From NCBI RefSeq assembly GCF_019175385.1, contig NC_083344.1, positions 58,714,782 through 58,778,781 of the forward strand: a stretch of DNA of 64,000 nt, given 5' to 3'. The number at the start of each line of letters is the position of its first letter. The stretch's first letter is position 1. The position numbers and the translations under genes are program-made. Below are positions 34,664 to 48,042 of the stretch, piece by piece. The notes under the pieces were generated by a model that worked only from the letters and a program-made list of their open reading frames with translations, did not search any database and was not told the DNA's origin. This stretch comes from Lycium barbarum. Lineage: Eukaryota; Streptophyta; Magnoliopsida; Solanales; Solanaceae.

Positions 34664-37600
34664 TCAATCAATGTAGTCAAATAAGGGATTAATATTACCT
34701 GCAGGCACAGGGAACAAGTAAGGATACTTATTCTTCATTTCGTCTTCGGCTTCCCAGGTCATCTCTTCCCAATTATTATTTCGCCATAATACTTTGACGG
34801 AAGCCACATCCTTAGTACGTATCCTCCTAACTTGGCGATCAAGTATAGCTATAGGGCTCTCCTCGTAAGATAACTCCTCTGTTACCTAGGACATCGTCTA
34901 CAGGGAATACTCTAGAAGGGTCACCAATACATTTACGAAGCATTGACACATGAAAGACTGGATGTACTGCTTCCAAATCAGATGGTAGGTCCAACTCATA
35001 GGCAACCTTGCCTATCCTACGAATAATCTGATAAGGCCCAATGTACCTCGGGCTATGCTTCCCTTTCTTTCCGAATCTCATCACACCCTTCATGGGTGAC
35101 ACCTTCAAGAACACCCTATCACCAAACTCTAAGTGTCGACGTCGGTTTCTTGAATGAGCTTTACCTTATCTACAGCTTGCTGGATCATGTCTGGGCTGAT
35201 TAACTTAGTCTCGCCTACATCGAACCAACCGATAGGTGATCTGCACTTCCTCCCATATAAGGCCTCGTACGGTGCCATCTGGATACTGGAATGTAGCTAT
35301 TATTATAAGCAAACTCGATAAGTGGCAAATGATCATCCTAGCTACCTCTGAAGTCAATAATACAGGCTCGCAACATATCTTCTAGCGTCTGAATGGTACG
35401 CTCGGCCTGTCCGTCAGTCTGAGGGTGAAATGCTTGTGCTAAGACTCACCTGTGTCCCAATCCCTGCTGGAATGATCTCCAGAAGTTAGCTGTAAACTGA
35501 GCTCCTCTGTCTGAGATAATAGATGTGGGAACCCCATGAAGTCTCACTATCTCCTTAATGTATACCCTCGCATAGTCCTCAACTGAATAAGTAGTCCTGA
35601 CTGGAAGAAAATGGGCTGATTTTGTCAGCCTATCCACAATAACCCATATAGAGTCATACTTCTGTGGAGTGCGAGGTAAACCCATAATGAAGTCCATATT
35701 AATTATTTTCCACTTCCAAGTTGGGATCTTTATCTCCTGTAGTAACTCACCAGGCTTCTGATGCTCGACCTTAACCTGTTGACAATTCGGGCACTGAGCA
35801 ACAAACTCCGCTATGTCCCTTTTCATGCCATCCCACCAATATAAACATCTGAGTTCATGATAAATCTTCGTTGACCCTGGATGAACCGAATAACGGGCAT
35901 AATGTAAATCTCCAGAATCAGCCAAACGGACTCCAAGGTTAGCTAGCCGGTAAATCTCACGAACTATCTCCTTCCTTTCTGGTTGCACGTCTGTTAAGAT
36001 ACCCATAGATTTACGGCTAAGAGCATCTGCTACAGCATTTGCTTTCCCTGGATGGTATAGAATATCAACATCATAATTCTTTAGTAACTCTAGCCACCGT
36101 CTCTGCCGTAAATTCAACTCCTTCTACTTAAAGATATATTGGAGACTCTTGTGATCCGTATAAACATCAACATGAACACCATATAAATAATGCCTCCATA
36201 TCTTCAAGGCACGAATTACCGCTGCTAACTCAAGATCATGAGTGGGATAATTCTTTTTGTGCTTTCTGAGCTGTCGGGAAGCATAGGCTATAACCCTGCC
36301 ATGCTGTATCAATACACAACCTAGTCCAACACCTGAAGCATCACAATAAATAATATAGCCATCTGGTCCCTCCGAAAGAGTTAAGACTGGAGTCGTAGTC
36401 AGCTTGTCTTTCAGCAACTGGAAACTTTGCTCAGAATCATCAGTCCACTGGAACTTAGCTGCCTTTTGAGTTAGCCTCATTAAAGCCGCTGAAATCGAGG
36501 CAAACTTTTCTACAAATCTCCTATAATATCCTGCTAGCCCCAGAAAACTGCGTACCTCAGTAGGTGTCGTAGGTCTAGGCCAAGTCTTTACAGCCTCAAT
36601 CTTCTGTGTATCTACCCGAATACCATCAGCTCCAATAATATGCCCCAAGAACGTTATTGAAGTCAACCAGAATTCGCATTTAGAAAACTTAGCATACAAC
36701 TTCTGGTGCTGGAGCACCCTAAGTACCGTCCTCAAATGATCTGCATGCTCCTCTTCTGAACGTGAATAGACCAGAATATCATCGATAAGTACAATCACGA
36801 ACATATCTAGGAATGGTTTGAATACTCAGTTCATCAAATCCATAAATACTGCTGGAGCATTGGTCAGCCCAAAAGACATCACTCTACACTCATAATGTCC
36901 GTATCGGGTCCTGAATGCAGTCTTCGAAGTATCTGCTTCCTTTACCCGCACCTGATGATAGCCTGACCGTAAGTCTATCTTCGAAAAACACTTAGCACCC
37001 TGCAACTGGTCAAATAGATCGTCCATCCTGGGGAGGGGATACCTATTATTTATTGTTACTTTATTCAGCTGCCTATAATCAATACACATCCACAGCGACC
37101 TATCTTTCTTTCTCACAAATAGTACCGGTGCTCCCCAAGGTGACGTGCTAGGCCTGATGAAGCCCTTTTCTAAAGAGTCCCTCAGTTGCTCCTTTAACTC
37201 CTTCAACTCCGCAGGTGCCGTTCTATAAGGAGAAATGGATATGGGCTGAGTATCTGGCAATACATCTATAGTAATCTCTATCTCCCGCTCAGGAGGAAGA
37301 CCTGGAAGTTCATCTTGGAATACATCTGGAAATTTATTAACTATCGGGACTGACTGAAGAGTCGGTACCTCTGCTTTCAGGTCATGCACACGAACCAGAT
37401 GATAAATATAACCGTTTCTAACCATTTTCCTTGCCTTGAGGTATGAAATAAGCTTACCCCTTGGTGATGCCGCATTCCCTATCCACTCTATAATTGGTTC
37501 TCTTGGAAACTGAAATCGAACTATCTTTTCCCTACAACCAACGTTAGCATAACAGGAAGCTAACCAATCCATACCCATAATAACATCAAATTCAGTCATA

Positions 37601-38110
37601 TCTAACTCTATCAGATCTGCCATGGTATGACGACTATATATAACCACCAAACAATCTCTATACACTTGCTTTGCTATAACAAAATCTTCTACCGGTGTGG
37701 ATACCTCAAATGGTTCTATCAACTCAGGTTCTATTCTAATTCTACTAGCAACAAAAGGAGATATATATGATAAGGTGGAGCCTGGATCTATCAATGCATA
37801 TACGTCCCGAGAGAAAACCGATAATATACTTGTAACCACATTCGGTGACCCTTCCTGATCCTGCCTACTAGCCAAGGCATATATGCGGTTCGAATGACCG
37901 CTAGAACTGGAAGCTCCACCACGACCTCTACCATGGCCTGCTGGTGTCTGAATACCCTGCCCCATAGGGCGCATAGCTACAGAAGAAGATGAACCAGCAA
38001 CCAACCCAGTAGGTCGAGCCACACCACATGTACAATCTCCATAAGGACACTCTCTCATCATATGGCCCTAACGACCACAAGAAAAACAAGCACCTATAGC
38101 AAGATGGCAT
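34664..38110 (-). pseudogene. pol: pol of element G, broken and internally deleted
   Basis: From high to low coordinate: zinc knuckle with a stop in place of Gln (CFSCGR-stop-GHMMREC, near 38070), protease (VYALIDPGS), RT up to 36826 and on in 36804-36124 (FIDD became [16 protein letters not shown]), RNase H, integrase (36117-35446) and a chromodomain-like tail ending at 34664. About 72 residues between RNase H and the integrase finger are missing in frame (SGD joined to [11 protein letters not shown]). Asp of SDRGAQF and the HHCC finger are kept. Frame changes occur near 35450 and 34890, with a stop near 36120. RNase H has a Tyr-stop-like break after YIFK, as does I. Confidence 0.9.
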
Positions 38111-39275
38111 TCCCCAAGATGGAGCCTACCACACCGAGAATACCGAGGCAAAGGTGGCCTCGACTGACTCGAACCTCTGTTCATCTGTGAACCTGACGCC
38201 TTGGACCTCTGACCGGCTCCTGAATACCCTGTGCTGTCAAATCTCCTACCTGTAAACTGTGGGGGTGCACTCCATGCTGGCTGGAAAGAATATCTACTAT
38301 GCTGCCGAGGCTTCCTGCCTCGAAACTTACCAGGATAACCAGCCGATCTAGCCCTCTTATGCTACCCTCTGTCGCAATCTCTATCCGGCTGATATCCTCT
38401 GTGTCGATCCTCTACCCCCTGTGCATATGCCTGTACCCGAGCAATATCCTTACCTGGCTGAAGAGCCACTGCCATAAAGCCACCAATCAAATAACGATCC
38501 AGTCCCATCACATAACGATGCACTCTATCAGCCATATCAGCTACGATAGTAGGCGCATATCTAGCCAACGAATCAAACTCAATACTATACTCTCGAACGC
38601 TCCTGCCACTCTGCTTCAAATGTAAGAATCTATCAACTCTGGCTCGCCTCATCTCTGGAGGCAGGAAGTGACCAAGGAAGGCCTCCACAAACTCATCCCA
38701 TACTGCTGGAGGAGCACCATCGCCCCTGGAAAACTACCAAGACTCATACCAATTAACAGCTACATCCCGCAACCGATACGAAGCCAACTCAACAGACTCA
38801 GTCCCCGAAGCCTTGATTATCCTCAATGTATGCTGCATCTGTCGGATAAACTCCTGCGGATCATCCTCGGGATTTGACCCGAAAATCTTTAGAGGATTAC
38901 AACTTAAGAAGTCACGAGCCCTCAAACTATCAGATCTATCCGCATGGTCAACTCCTAGTCCCTGCCTGCGCGCCTGCCCTGCTACTAATCTGGTCAGTAG
39001 CTGAACTGAATCTCTCATGGCCCTATCCTGCGCTCTCGGCTGAGGAGCTGGAGGTTCAAGTACTGGGGCCTCGGGATCTAGCAGTGGTGTTGCCCCCTGA
39101 ACTAGAGTTGCTGCTGCTCTAAGTTCCTCTGGAGGTGGCGGTGTAGCAGAACTCGCCGACTGAGGTACAATCTCGGGCATAGACTGGGCACGGGCCCTAG
39201 TAACTCTCCGGGTCTGACTAGTATCTCCTGTTACGATTTGCCCTTCTGGGTAGCTGTCGTTTTCTTTGGAGGCAT
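38111..39275 (-). pseudogene. gag: gag of element G, broken
   Basis: Starts MPPKKTTATQKGK at 39275; a 1-nt loss about 14 codons in shifts the frame, after which GDTSQTRRVTRARAQ and a Pro/Ala-rich stretch match element A. The core runs through GSNPEDDPQEFI and ESVELASYRLRDVAVNWYESW, a stop near 38735, then SRGDGAPPAVWDEFVEAFLGHF, and another stop near 38362. It is the closest Gag to A in this window. Confidence 0.88.
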
Positions 39276-39463
39276 AGCTATAAACACAATAATTTTCTAG
39301 GGAGGGATTATCCTGATAATATAGCTCTGTCGCATGATCTAGAGTAAGAAGGAAAGGTAACATCCTAAATGTCCTGTAGCTTCCTGTTTATAGATGTGGT
39401 GCACAACACACCGATAAACAAGACTCTACTAGACACGGTCTGTAGACATTCCGAGGATGAACT

Positions 39464-39475
39464 GATCTGGTACCA
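39464..39475 (-). other. Primer-binding site of element G, mutated
   Basis: Plus strand GATCTGGTACCA against the GCTCTGATACCA seen in C and I: two changes, enough to weaken tRNA priming. 4 nt from the LTR. Confidence 0.82.
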
Positions 39476-39479
39476 CTTT

Positions 39480-39600
39480 TGTCACGACCCAACCCCAGGG
39501 GCCATGACTAGTGCCCGAGCTGGACACTCGTATACGAACCTGTTAGATATAGTCAAACTGAAACTAAGGACAGAATGAAGACTTGTAAAAGAAACTAAAG
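39480..39600 (-). repeat. 5' LTR of element G, distal 121 nt
   Basis: TGTCACGACCC start, matching 31826-31945 of the other LTR, cut at TAAAG by solo LTR M. Confidence 0.92.
39596..39600 (+). repeat. Target-site duplication of solo LTR M (TAAAG)
   Basis: Exact partner at 42509-42513, immediately right of the LTR. Confidence 0.93.
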
Positions 39601-42508
39601 TGTTATGTCCCGTGTTTTCGCATAATTGGGAATCTTGAAAATAATTAAGACTTATATGTTACAAGGAAATATTTTGATTCTAGTTAATATGTCTAGGTTG
39701 TTTATGAAAAATATTGGTGTGGGAATATGGAGGAAGTCCAAGGGCGAAATTGGAATTTCGGAAATTAGTTTCGGGAATTACAAAATGAGATTTTTAACGA
39801 ATTGGGCCCGAGAAATTAATGAAAAATTGAGGCCCAAAACCATAGGGGTGGCCGGCCATTAAGGCTTGGCCCAAGCCCCATTTTAAATGGTCATGTGATT
39901 TTCATGTGACCATTTAATCAAGCAAGCATTATATAGTCATGCTTATCTTTAGAAAGTTCAAGAAAATCAAGCAAAAATTGAAGACCACCTCAAGAGAGGC
40001 TTTCGGCCATAGCAAAAGAAAAGAATTTTTTTTTCCTAGCCTTGATCTTGGACTTAAAAATATTATTCTTCTTGTATTCATAGAGTATGCAAGACGCTCT
40101 CCGACGTGATACAATTAGTTAAGCGAAATAACCACGTTTGCGGCAAGTCGGAATTTCAAGAAAAAGGTAAGATTTCTATGTTTTTATGTTATGGAATGGG
40201 TATATATGTGTTAGTGATTAGAGTTGCATAAGGATTATGGAATTGTGTTGTGTTGTGAGTAGCCGTGCATGTGTGTGAAGTGGTATGTGGCCGTGAGCCA
40301 CTTGGTGGTGAAGAGTAATGGATTAAATTTTTATTTAGCTTGTTAGTTGTGTCGTTGTGGCGTTTATGACGTAAATAAAGGTTTAACGAAGTGAGTTGGC
40401 ATTGAAGTTGGTTGTATGTTGATATGGGAAATTATGTGATTTTTATATGATTTTTATATAATTATGAAAGTAAGATTCTAGGATGTGAATTAATGTTGTT
40501 GTTAATGAATTTGGAAGGAAACAATGCGAGTTAGTATGTTCGTCGTAGTTGTTGATGTTTCGGATGGAATATGGAATATGGAAAGTGATGGATCATTTGA
40601 ACTTATGTATATTGCTTGGAACATTATTGGAATGTGTTTGAATAACCTCAAATATGATAATGTTGATATTAGTTTGATATTGTGGAGTTTGAATGGAAGT
40701 TGTCGCCTTATGTAGAAAGGAAGAATATTGATGCTAGGACCTATTTTGTTGTGATTCTTGAGGCATTTGGTATTGTTGGGTTGTTGTTGTTGATATTGAG
40801 CCGAGCTAAGCCTCGGGGATGTTATATGTATAGGGGAAGTGCTGCCGAAATTTCGGTAGACAAATACATAGTTAAGCGAATTCTTGGAGTCTTGAAATTC
40901 TTAATTGGTAACTTTGACCATTTGCAGATTCTGAGCGAAACGGGATTTGAGTTTTGACGAGCGTGAGACGCATACAAGGTATGTAAGGCTACCCCATTAC
41001 TTCTTTTGGCATGTCCTAGGTATACTAGGTCGATATTGGAGCCCCGGGGGCAATTCTGTTCCTTGAAATCCGAAATGGAAATCGAGTACTATTCATTCAA
41101 TTGAATTGAACTATAAAACTCATATTTTGTTGGAAAGTGACCATATGTTTAAAACTTTTGTAAATGTAATCGATTTGCTTCGAAACCTCCATGTATGATT
41201 CCATAGACCCCAAATGTCCGCGATTCATGTCCGCCACCTCGACTTGACCCGAGGTGGGCCCGCTAACTCCGAGACTCTTTTGTTTGCTCTATTAGTCTCA
41301 TTTTTGTATAATGTCGGCAAAGGATTTTCGTTGGTGAATTTGGCTACCGAAAAATAATATTTTGATTGCCACGATATCCTAAATTATATTTTGAACCATA
41401 ATTACCATTTTGGAAATACGTTTGTGAAATTAACCCCGTTTTGATTAATTGTTCGAACTATTTTGACTAATGAGTCAACATATGATTTTATCAAGTTTGC
41501 CAAAGTATTTTGATATATAAATTGCATTGTTTGCTCACGACTCCGCTCGTGCCTTTATTATGACTTCGTTCACCGGTTCCCGGGCCGGCTATGGTTCGTG
41601 CGCGCTATGTTAAATTCGGCCGTATGTTGTGTTACGGTTCCCGAGACCTCGCCATAGGGCCGGGTTCCGTTTGGAGTTATGCTGTGATATGGCCGGTGAT
41701 ATGCTATGATGATATGTGTGTTCGGGGATGTACGGAGATTTGAACCTTCTGGTGTTATGCTGTGTGTGGCACCAGCGTCGGAGTGGTGACCACGTTCCTG
41801 AGCTTTTGCATGATTTTTTTCTGCATTATGTATATATGTTTTCAGTACAGGTTTGATATACTATTCAGTATTTCCCCTTTGTATCCTGTTTGTTTTCAGT
41901 TGTGACTTATATTTCTGTACTCTATGCTTTACATACTCAGTACATCTTTCGTACTGACCCCCTTTCTTCGGGGGCTGCGTTTCATGCCCGCAGGTACAGA
42001 CACCGGTGATCCACCACTATAGGCTCCACTTTCTGCTATTTCGGAGTGCTCCCTTTCATCCGGAGCCCACAGTTACGTATATATGTCTTTTGCTGTACAT
42101 ATACTTCTGTATATCTGACTAGTTGGGTACGGCGGGGCCCTGTCCCGTCATATGTTTTCGTTTTGGATTTGCAGAGGCCTGTAGTCATAAATGTGGGTCG
42201 AGGGTCCTATATGTGTCTGTTTGCCTAGGATTTGCGTCTTAATGCGGTCCGTCTGTTTTGGTGGCCTAACTGGCCCATATGTTTGCTTCAGTATATATAT
42301 GATCGGCGATGTATATTCCGACGCTCCTTTTGGCTTTTGATATGATATCTTTGCAAGCATGACAGCTTAAGACAATATTTGATTTTAAATCTGTTTTAAT
42401 GACTAATATGATATCTGAGATGATCTATATCATGACGATTTGGTATGTTTGTCTGTCCAGGTGCCCAAGTAGGGCGCCAGTCGCGGCCCACGGGGCTGGG
42501 TCGTGACA
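39601..42508 (+). mobile_element. Solo LTR M, 2908 bp, related to LTR A
   Basis: TGTTATGTCCCGTG...GGGTCGTGACA with TAAAG duplications. Same blocks and end as LTR A but only moderately similar (roughly three quarters identical in the first 200 nt by eye). Donor-like GT at 40979; acceptor-like CAG ends 41993. No internal region, so an LTR-LTR recombinant. It inserted after G, because it splits G's LTR. Confidence 0.94.
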
Positions 42509-42513
42509 TAAAG

Positions 42514-45072
42514 ATTCATAACGCCATATATCATAGTAAACCTATCTCCTGAGGAGTCACACCTGACCAAAGCATAACACAATACGCAAGCCGACAAGGC
42601 TGCCACTATATACGGGAAGATCAAAAACAAACTATATCGACACAGCTGACCAAAACCTATATACAAGCCACATATGTTTACAGACCTCTAAGAGTATAAA
42701 AGTGAAATATGACGGGACACGGCCCCGCCGTACCCCTCGATATGCAGAAGTCTATATCAAAAGATCTGTACCAAAATAGTCTAGGCTACGGAACAATGGA
42801 GCTCTCCAAAACAGCTGAGCTGAAGTCCTAGGATGGAGGATCACCAAAACTGAGAGTCTGTACCTGCGGGCATGAAACGCAGCCCCCGAAGAAAAGGGGT
42901 CAGTACGAGATATGTACTGAGTATATAAAGCATAAAATACAATAAAGAAGATCATGACTGAATAAAAGATTACAGGAGACAAGTATGACAATCAAAGACA
43001 CCAATGTACTTGTGCCTTATGAAATGAAAATCATGCATAGCTATGTCATATACCATAGCCGGCCCATTATGGGACTCGGTGAATAAAGTCGTATACATGT
43101 ATACCATACACGGCCCATCATGGGACTCGGTGCCATAATCATATCATCATATATATATATATACCGTACCCGGACCTCTAGTGAGGGACTCGGTGAACAA
43201 TGCAGTGAAACTGTGCACGAAAACATACCCGGCCCGGGACTCGGTGAAAGATATATTAACGGCATGCACAAGCAGAGTAGTGAGAACCATATGCAAACTA
43301 AATCATCATCTGAGACTCAATAGAATAAGTAGAATGAACTGATAGTTGAGTATCAAAGACAACAGTCATGTCAAGTACCCCTCGAATGTCACTATGGATT
43401 ATATCAAATAGAACTGCATGAATCATAGACACGTATCAACATATAATGAAATAGGTTCTTGAAATCAAGAACATTAGCCATCCTAGTGTCTCTAAGAATA
43501 GGAGTTCCTTTGGAGTTTATACATTCGTCGTCTACTTGTCTCACATAGGTCATGCCAAAAAGAAAGAAGGGATAGCTTTACATACCTTTGACACTTAATC
43601 CGTGACTTGATATGTATACGCTGCCCAAAGTACCTCAACCTATATTAATACGTTAAGAACTATGGTTAAGCTACGGAAAGTCTTAAAATGTACTGCAACG
43701 TTAGTAACTTATTTCTAGACAATTGGGCAGCACTTCCCCTATATCGCTCACTCCCCTCACATCTAAGCCAACTATACAACAACCAGAATAACATCAACAA
43801 CGACACGTCCAAGTTACCACATAAAGAACTAGTCAAAACAAGATCCAAGAAGACCTCGAAACAGCCCGCGCCGCACACACAACACTCCAAATCAGTCCAC
43901 ACGTTGCACATTCAACAATAGTCAACATAATGAGCACTACATACTCAAGTTATTCCTAATGATCTACAGCGAAACACATCATCAAAATGACCTTATAATA
44001 ACATGCTCCAAACAGCCCATCACTACAACAACACAATACATAATCATAACTACACCTTTAATCTTTCAACTCAACAAGAACAGCCCCTAAATACAATACA
44101 ACAATAACAACAACAACCTCAAATAGCAACATCATCACATAAGAATTTCGTCAAAAAATCTCATCAAACAGCCCAAAATCTTATAAACATCTAATCCAAT
44201 TCATGTCCCTACAATTTTATAAAAAAAACTACAACTTTAAATATCAAGATTCCTTCATTTTTAACACATCATCCATAACAATAATGACAATAACAACAAT
44301 CAAACCTAATCCACCATTATTAAATTAAGACAACTCCAATTCAGCCCAATCTACAATACTAACGAAATTATGCAATTTTCTTACTTCCAATTTTGCCTAA
44401 TACAAATTAATCTCTCCATTACAACATCATTAACTCCAATTACATTATAAGAAGAAGAAACCTTACCTCAAATTAGTTAGGACAGATCCTACAATCACTT
44501 GCACCAATTGCACCACTTCTTCTTCTGCAATGTAAATTCTAACTTTGCTACTCCTTTAAATGCTTAGAACACCTCTAGGGAATTTAATTTTCTTCCTTCT
44601 AAAATCTTGAATTCTTGCCGTGAGCCACAAGAGCAGCCATGGCTGTTCATGATTTTCTCTCCAAGTGATTTTTGTGAAGATGAATTATGATTAATGAGTC
44701 ATCAACTAAGTTTATATATGCAGCCTACCACATTGACATGTGTCCCACTCAACCAAGCACCAATCCCAAACAGCCATGTTGTGGTGGGGCCTACTTAGTG
44801 GCATAATTAAGTTAATTAATCATTAATCCCCACTTAATAATTTAATCATGGTTTATTAATCCCTAATCTCCACTAATATCTCCACACTAAATAATCTGAT
44901 CATGGTTAATTAATTTCTCACTTCCCTACTAATTGCAATTAATTAGTAAACCGTGCAATAATAAAATCGGAATTAAAACGTCCTTGTCTCACATCTCAAA
45001 AATAATCTTGTCCTTGAACTTATGTCGATTATCTTACGAATAATCAAACGTATAAAAATATGGGATATAACA
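42514..45072 (-). repeat. 5' LTR of element G, remaining 2559 nt
   Basis: Continues from the TAAAG cut to the LTR start TGTTATATCCC (minus strand) at 45072. It aligns along its length with 31946-34504. Confidence 0.92.
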
Positions 45073-45077
45073 GGATT

Positions 45078-45429
45078 GGGGACACAGGTGAGTCTTAGCA
45101 CAGCATTTCACCCTCAGACTGACGGACAGGCTGAGCGTACTATTCAGATGCTAGAAGATAAGTTGCGAGTCTGTATTATTGACTTCAGAGTTAGCTGGGA
45201 CGATCATTTGCCACTTATCGAGTTTGCTTATAATAATAGCTACCATTCTAGTATACAGATGGCACCGTATGAGGGCTTATATGGGAGGAAGTGCAGGTCA
45301 CCTATTGTTTGGTTCGATGTTGGTGAGACTAAATTGATAGGCTGAGACATGATTCAGCAAGCTGTTGATAAGGTGAAGCTTATTCAGGAGAGATTATTGG
45401 CAGCCCTGAGTCGACAGAAGTCATATGCA
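45078..45429 (+). pseudogene. Element H integrase, fragment 2 of 3
   Basis: Continues the H integrase after the GGATT duplication: [21 protein letters not shown] with the catalytic Glu, then [18 protein letters not shown] and [13 protein letters not shown] at 45343-45345 breaks the frame at the GPD position. It is cut at ATGCA (45425-45429) by element I. Confidence 0.92.
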
Positions 45430-47838
45430 TGTCACGACCCGACTCGGGGCCGCGAGGAGCACCCGGTGCTAGCCCACCCGGGCACCCTCTTAGCTTACTC
45501 TTTTGCTTACATCTAGCTGAGCCACATAGTTATACATGCATTTCCATTCATTCGTCAACTAGTCCCATTTGGACAACAACACATTTATATCATCATAGGC
45601 ATCTATGCCACATCAATGTACATGGGCCAACGTGGCCGACAAAATGATATATAAAACAGAGGCCGACAAGGCCAAACATATCTACCCACACACACACACA
45701 TGTCTACGAGCCTCTAAGAGTATAACATATCACATTAGCGGGACAGGACCCCGCTATGCCCATAATTATATACACAAAAGAATGAGTACCCAAAAGATAT
45801 GGCTCCGAAGGAAATGGAGCTCTCTATGTAATCTCCGAATAGGCAGCTATGGATCAAGTTTGTCTCCCTGTGCACCTGCGGGCATGACGCAGCGTCCACA
45901 AACAAAAGGACGTTAGTACAAAGAATGTACTGAGCATGTAAAGCATAACCAACATCAACAAATAAGCATCATGAACAACATATGGAATAGCATATGAGGG
46001 GGAGACAATAATATCGTCGTCATAGCACTTACCTGCCTTTCGTAGGACTTTCCATTTTTCATACGTATTTGTACACCTACGTCATCAACCGTATTCTATA
46101 ATAGTACTCGTACCATACTTATGCTCATATTCGTATACATGTCCTTATTCGTATTCTTATACATAGTCATATCACATTCATATTCATATTATATACATAG
46201 TAATTTCATGTACATAGCATTTACATAGCATACCCGACCTCATAGGATCGGTGTTTCATACATACTTGGCCAACCAAGGCTCAAGGTTACTCATACCTGG
46301 CCCTACCAAGGCTTCAGGGTTATCCGTACCGTCTGCAGAGGTGTGCGCGCGTTTCATATTCATATACATATATCCTACCCGGCGTTATAAGCTCGGGGTG
46401 TCGTTATAGCCCTTCATAGGCACATGTAAGTATAATAGCCCGTAGGCACCTTTAGCATCATTATTATTACCATTTTCGCTACATCTATATCTTATGCATA
46501 TTCGTCATATGGGGTGCGTAGTACAATCGTAGCACATATCGAGGATCGTGAGCTTATGAGCTCGGAGTGTCAATCATTTGAATACAACATATTCATGTAG
46601 AGGATTTTAAGAGTTTGGCCAAGGAACCACGCCTTATGAAAGAAGGGTTAGCCTTACATACCTTTTCGTCGGACTATTCTACACTTGCACGCTTCCTTCC
46701 AATGCTAGCGTCTATACCTTCATTAATATCATAACAATGGCCATTAGTCATTCACATTATCCACATTATTTAGATTCCTTAATTTGCCTCTAATTCACCC
46801 ATATTCATGGTCATAACATCCAACTTCATCCATTCGTCTAAAGTGTCTAGTTCATGATCTTAGTACCATTTATAATGCATTCATATCACAACACAACAAC
46901 ATTCATGATTCAATTCAAACTATTCCTCAAAATGTCACTATTCATCATTCATGACCTACTTGACCATATTTTCTACAATTCATGTATTTCAACTCTTCAA
47001 TACCTTAAACATCATGTAAAAATCATGAATCTTACCTTAGAAGTTGTAGGAACAAGCTTTGGTTAATAATACTCCACTTTAAGCAAAACCCTAGTTTTTC
47101 TCCATTTGGATTTCTTGACCTAGATGATCTTTGATGATGTTTTTACTTTTGATTCACCTTGTTTTATGTTGTTGATCCTCAAATATCCTTGAAAACTTGT
47201 ATAATAAATGTAGAGAGAGGTTTTATAGAGAAGTGGTGAAATGTTGTAATGAAATAAAACAAGTATTGGTCCCTTTATTTAATGATTTGCAAAATTTGTG
47301 CTGAGGTGAACAGTGGTCGTCCATCATGGTTTACAACCCGTATTGCAGTTTACGGACCGTCCCTCGCGATCGTCTTTAACCATTTCCAGAACCAGAAGCT
47401 TTGGCTGCTTGCATGGTGATTTGCGACCATTGTTTACGGGCCGTAAATCACTTTACGGTCCGTCCTCCAGGTCGTATTTTACCATTTCTCGGCTGGTAGA
47501 AAGTTAAAGCCTTGCATGGTAGTTTACGACCTGCTAGTTTACGGACCGTATACCAGTTTACGGTCCGTCCTAGCACTTTACGACCACTGGGCAGTTGCCA
47601 TTCTGCAACTTTCCATATTTCTTAGACTTCTCATTTTAATCACCCACGTCCATGCACATGCATTGCTCACCTTATATCTCATCTTAATTTAGCCAACTTT
47701 CTCATCTCACATCGGATACCTTCGAAATCTCACCTAAGGTCATCAAACGCCGTTTCTTGCTCATGGACATCATGCACTCATACTTATCACTAGTTCGTTC
47801 ACTTACGTACCAACGGAAAATTTTTCCGAGGTGTAACA
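45430..47838 (-). repeat. 3' LTR of element I, 2409 bp
   Basis: Contains the hairpin/acceptor block in reverse (about 45875-45940), a CCGACCTCATAGGATCGGTG repeat region (46230-46330), the donor-like site (near 46660) and the palindrome array. It lacks about 20 nt present in the other copy (around 53940). Confidence 0.93.
47330..47585 (-). repeat. TACGG-N-CCGT palindrome array in I 3' LTR
   Basis: Five or six TTTACGG-N-CCGT units, in the same U3 position as in element C although the surrounding LTR is quite different. Confidence 0.82.
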
Positions 47839-47874
47839 TTCTTCCCCCCTTAAGAACATTCGTCCCCGAATGTT
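47839..47874 (-). other. PPT and PPT-proximal palindrome of element I
   Basis: Minus-strand purine run (47850-47839) beside the LTR; palindrome at 47874-47855 with a GGGG centre. Confidence 0.88.
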
Positions 47875-48042
47875 AAAGTGCTCGGGAATTCTACAAAAAT
47901 TTCGCCAAAGTTTCCCTTATAATATGGCGCTACCATCCTGCCACAACAACCCATAATATCGATGCCACACAGGGCCACAGCATAACAACATAAAATTTTT
48001 GCCACACATGACCCAAAAGAATAAAAGGAAAATATACATACC

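Larger units (their letters stand above)
31826..45072 (-). mobile_element. Element G: complete-ended Ty3/gypsy element on minus strand, inserted in H integrase
   Basis: Limits are TGTCA (31826) and TAACA (45072), with perfect GGATT duplications at 31821-31825 and 45073-45077. LTRs are 2679 and 2680 bp once solo LTR M and one TAAAG are removed. The internal part is 4975 bp, about 200 bp shorter than relatives, explained by an in-frame deletion in pol. Over the first ~400 nt the LTRs differ at roughly 15 places by eye, so the insertion is not recent. The LTR family is that of F, H and L. Confidence 0.94.
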
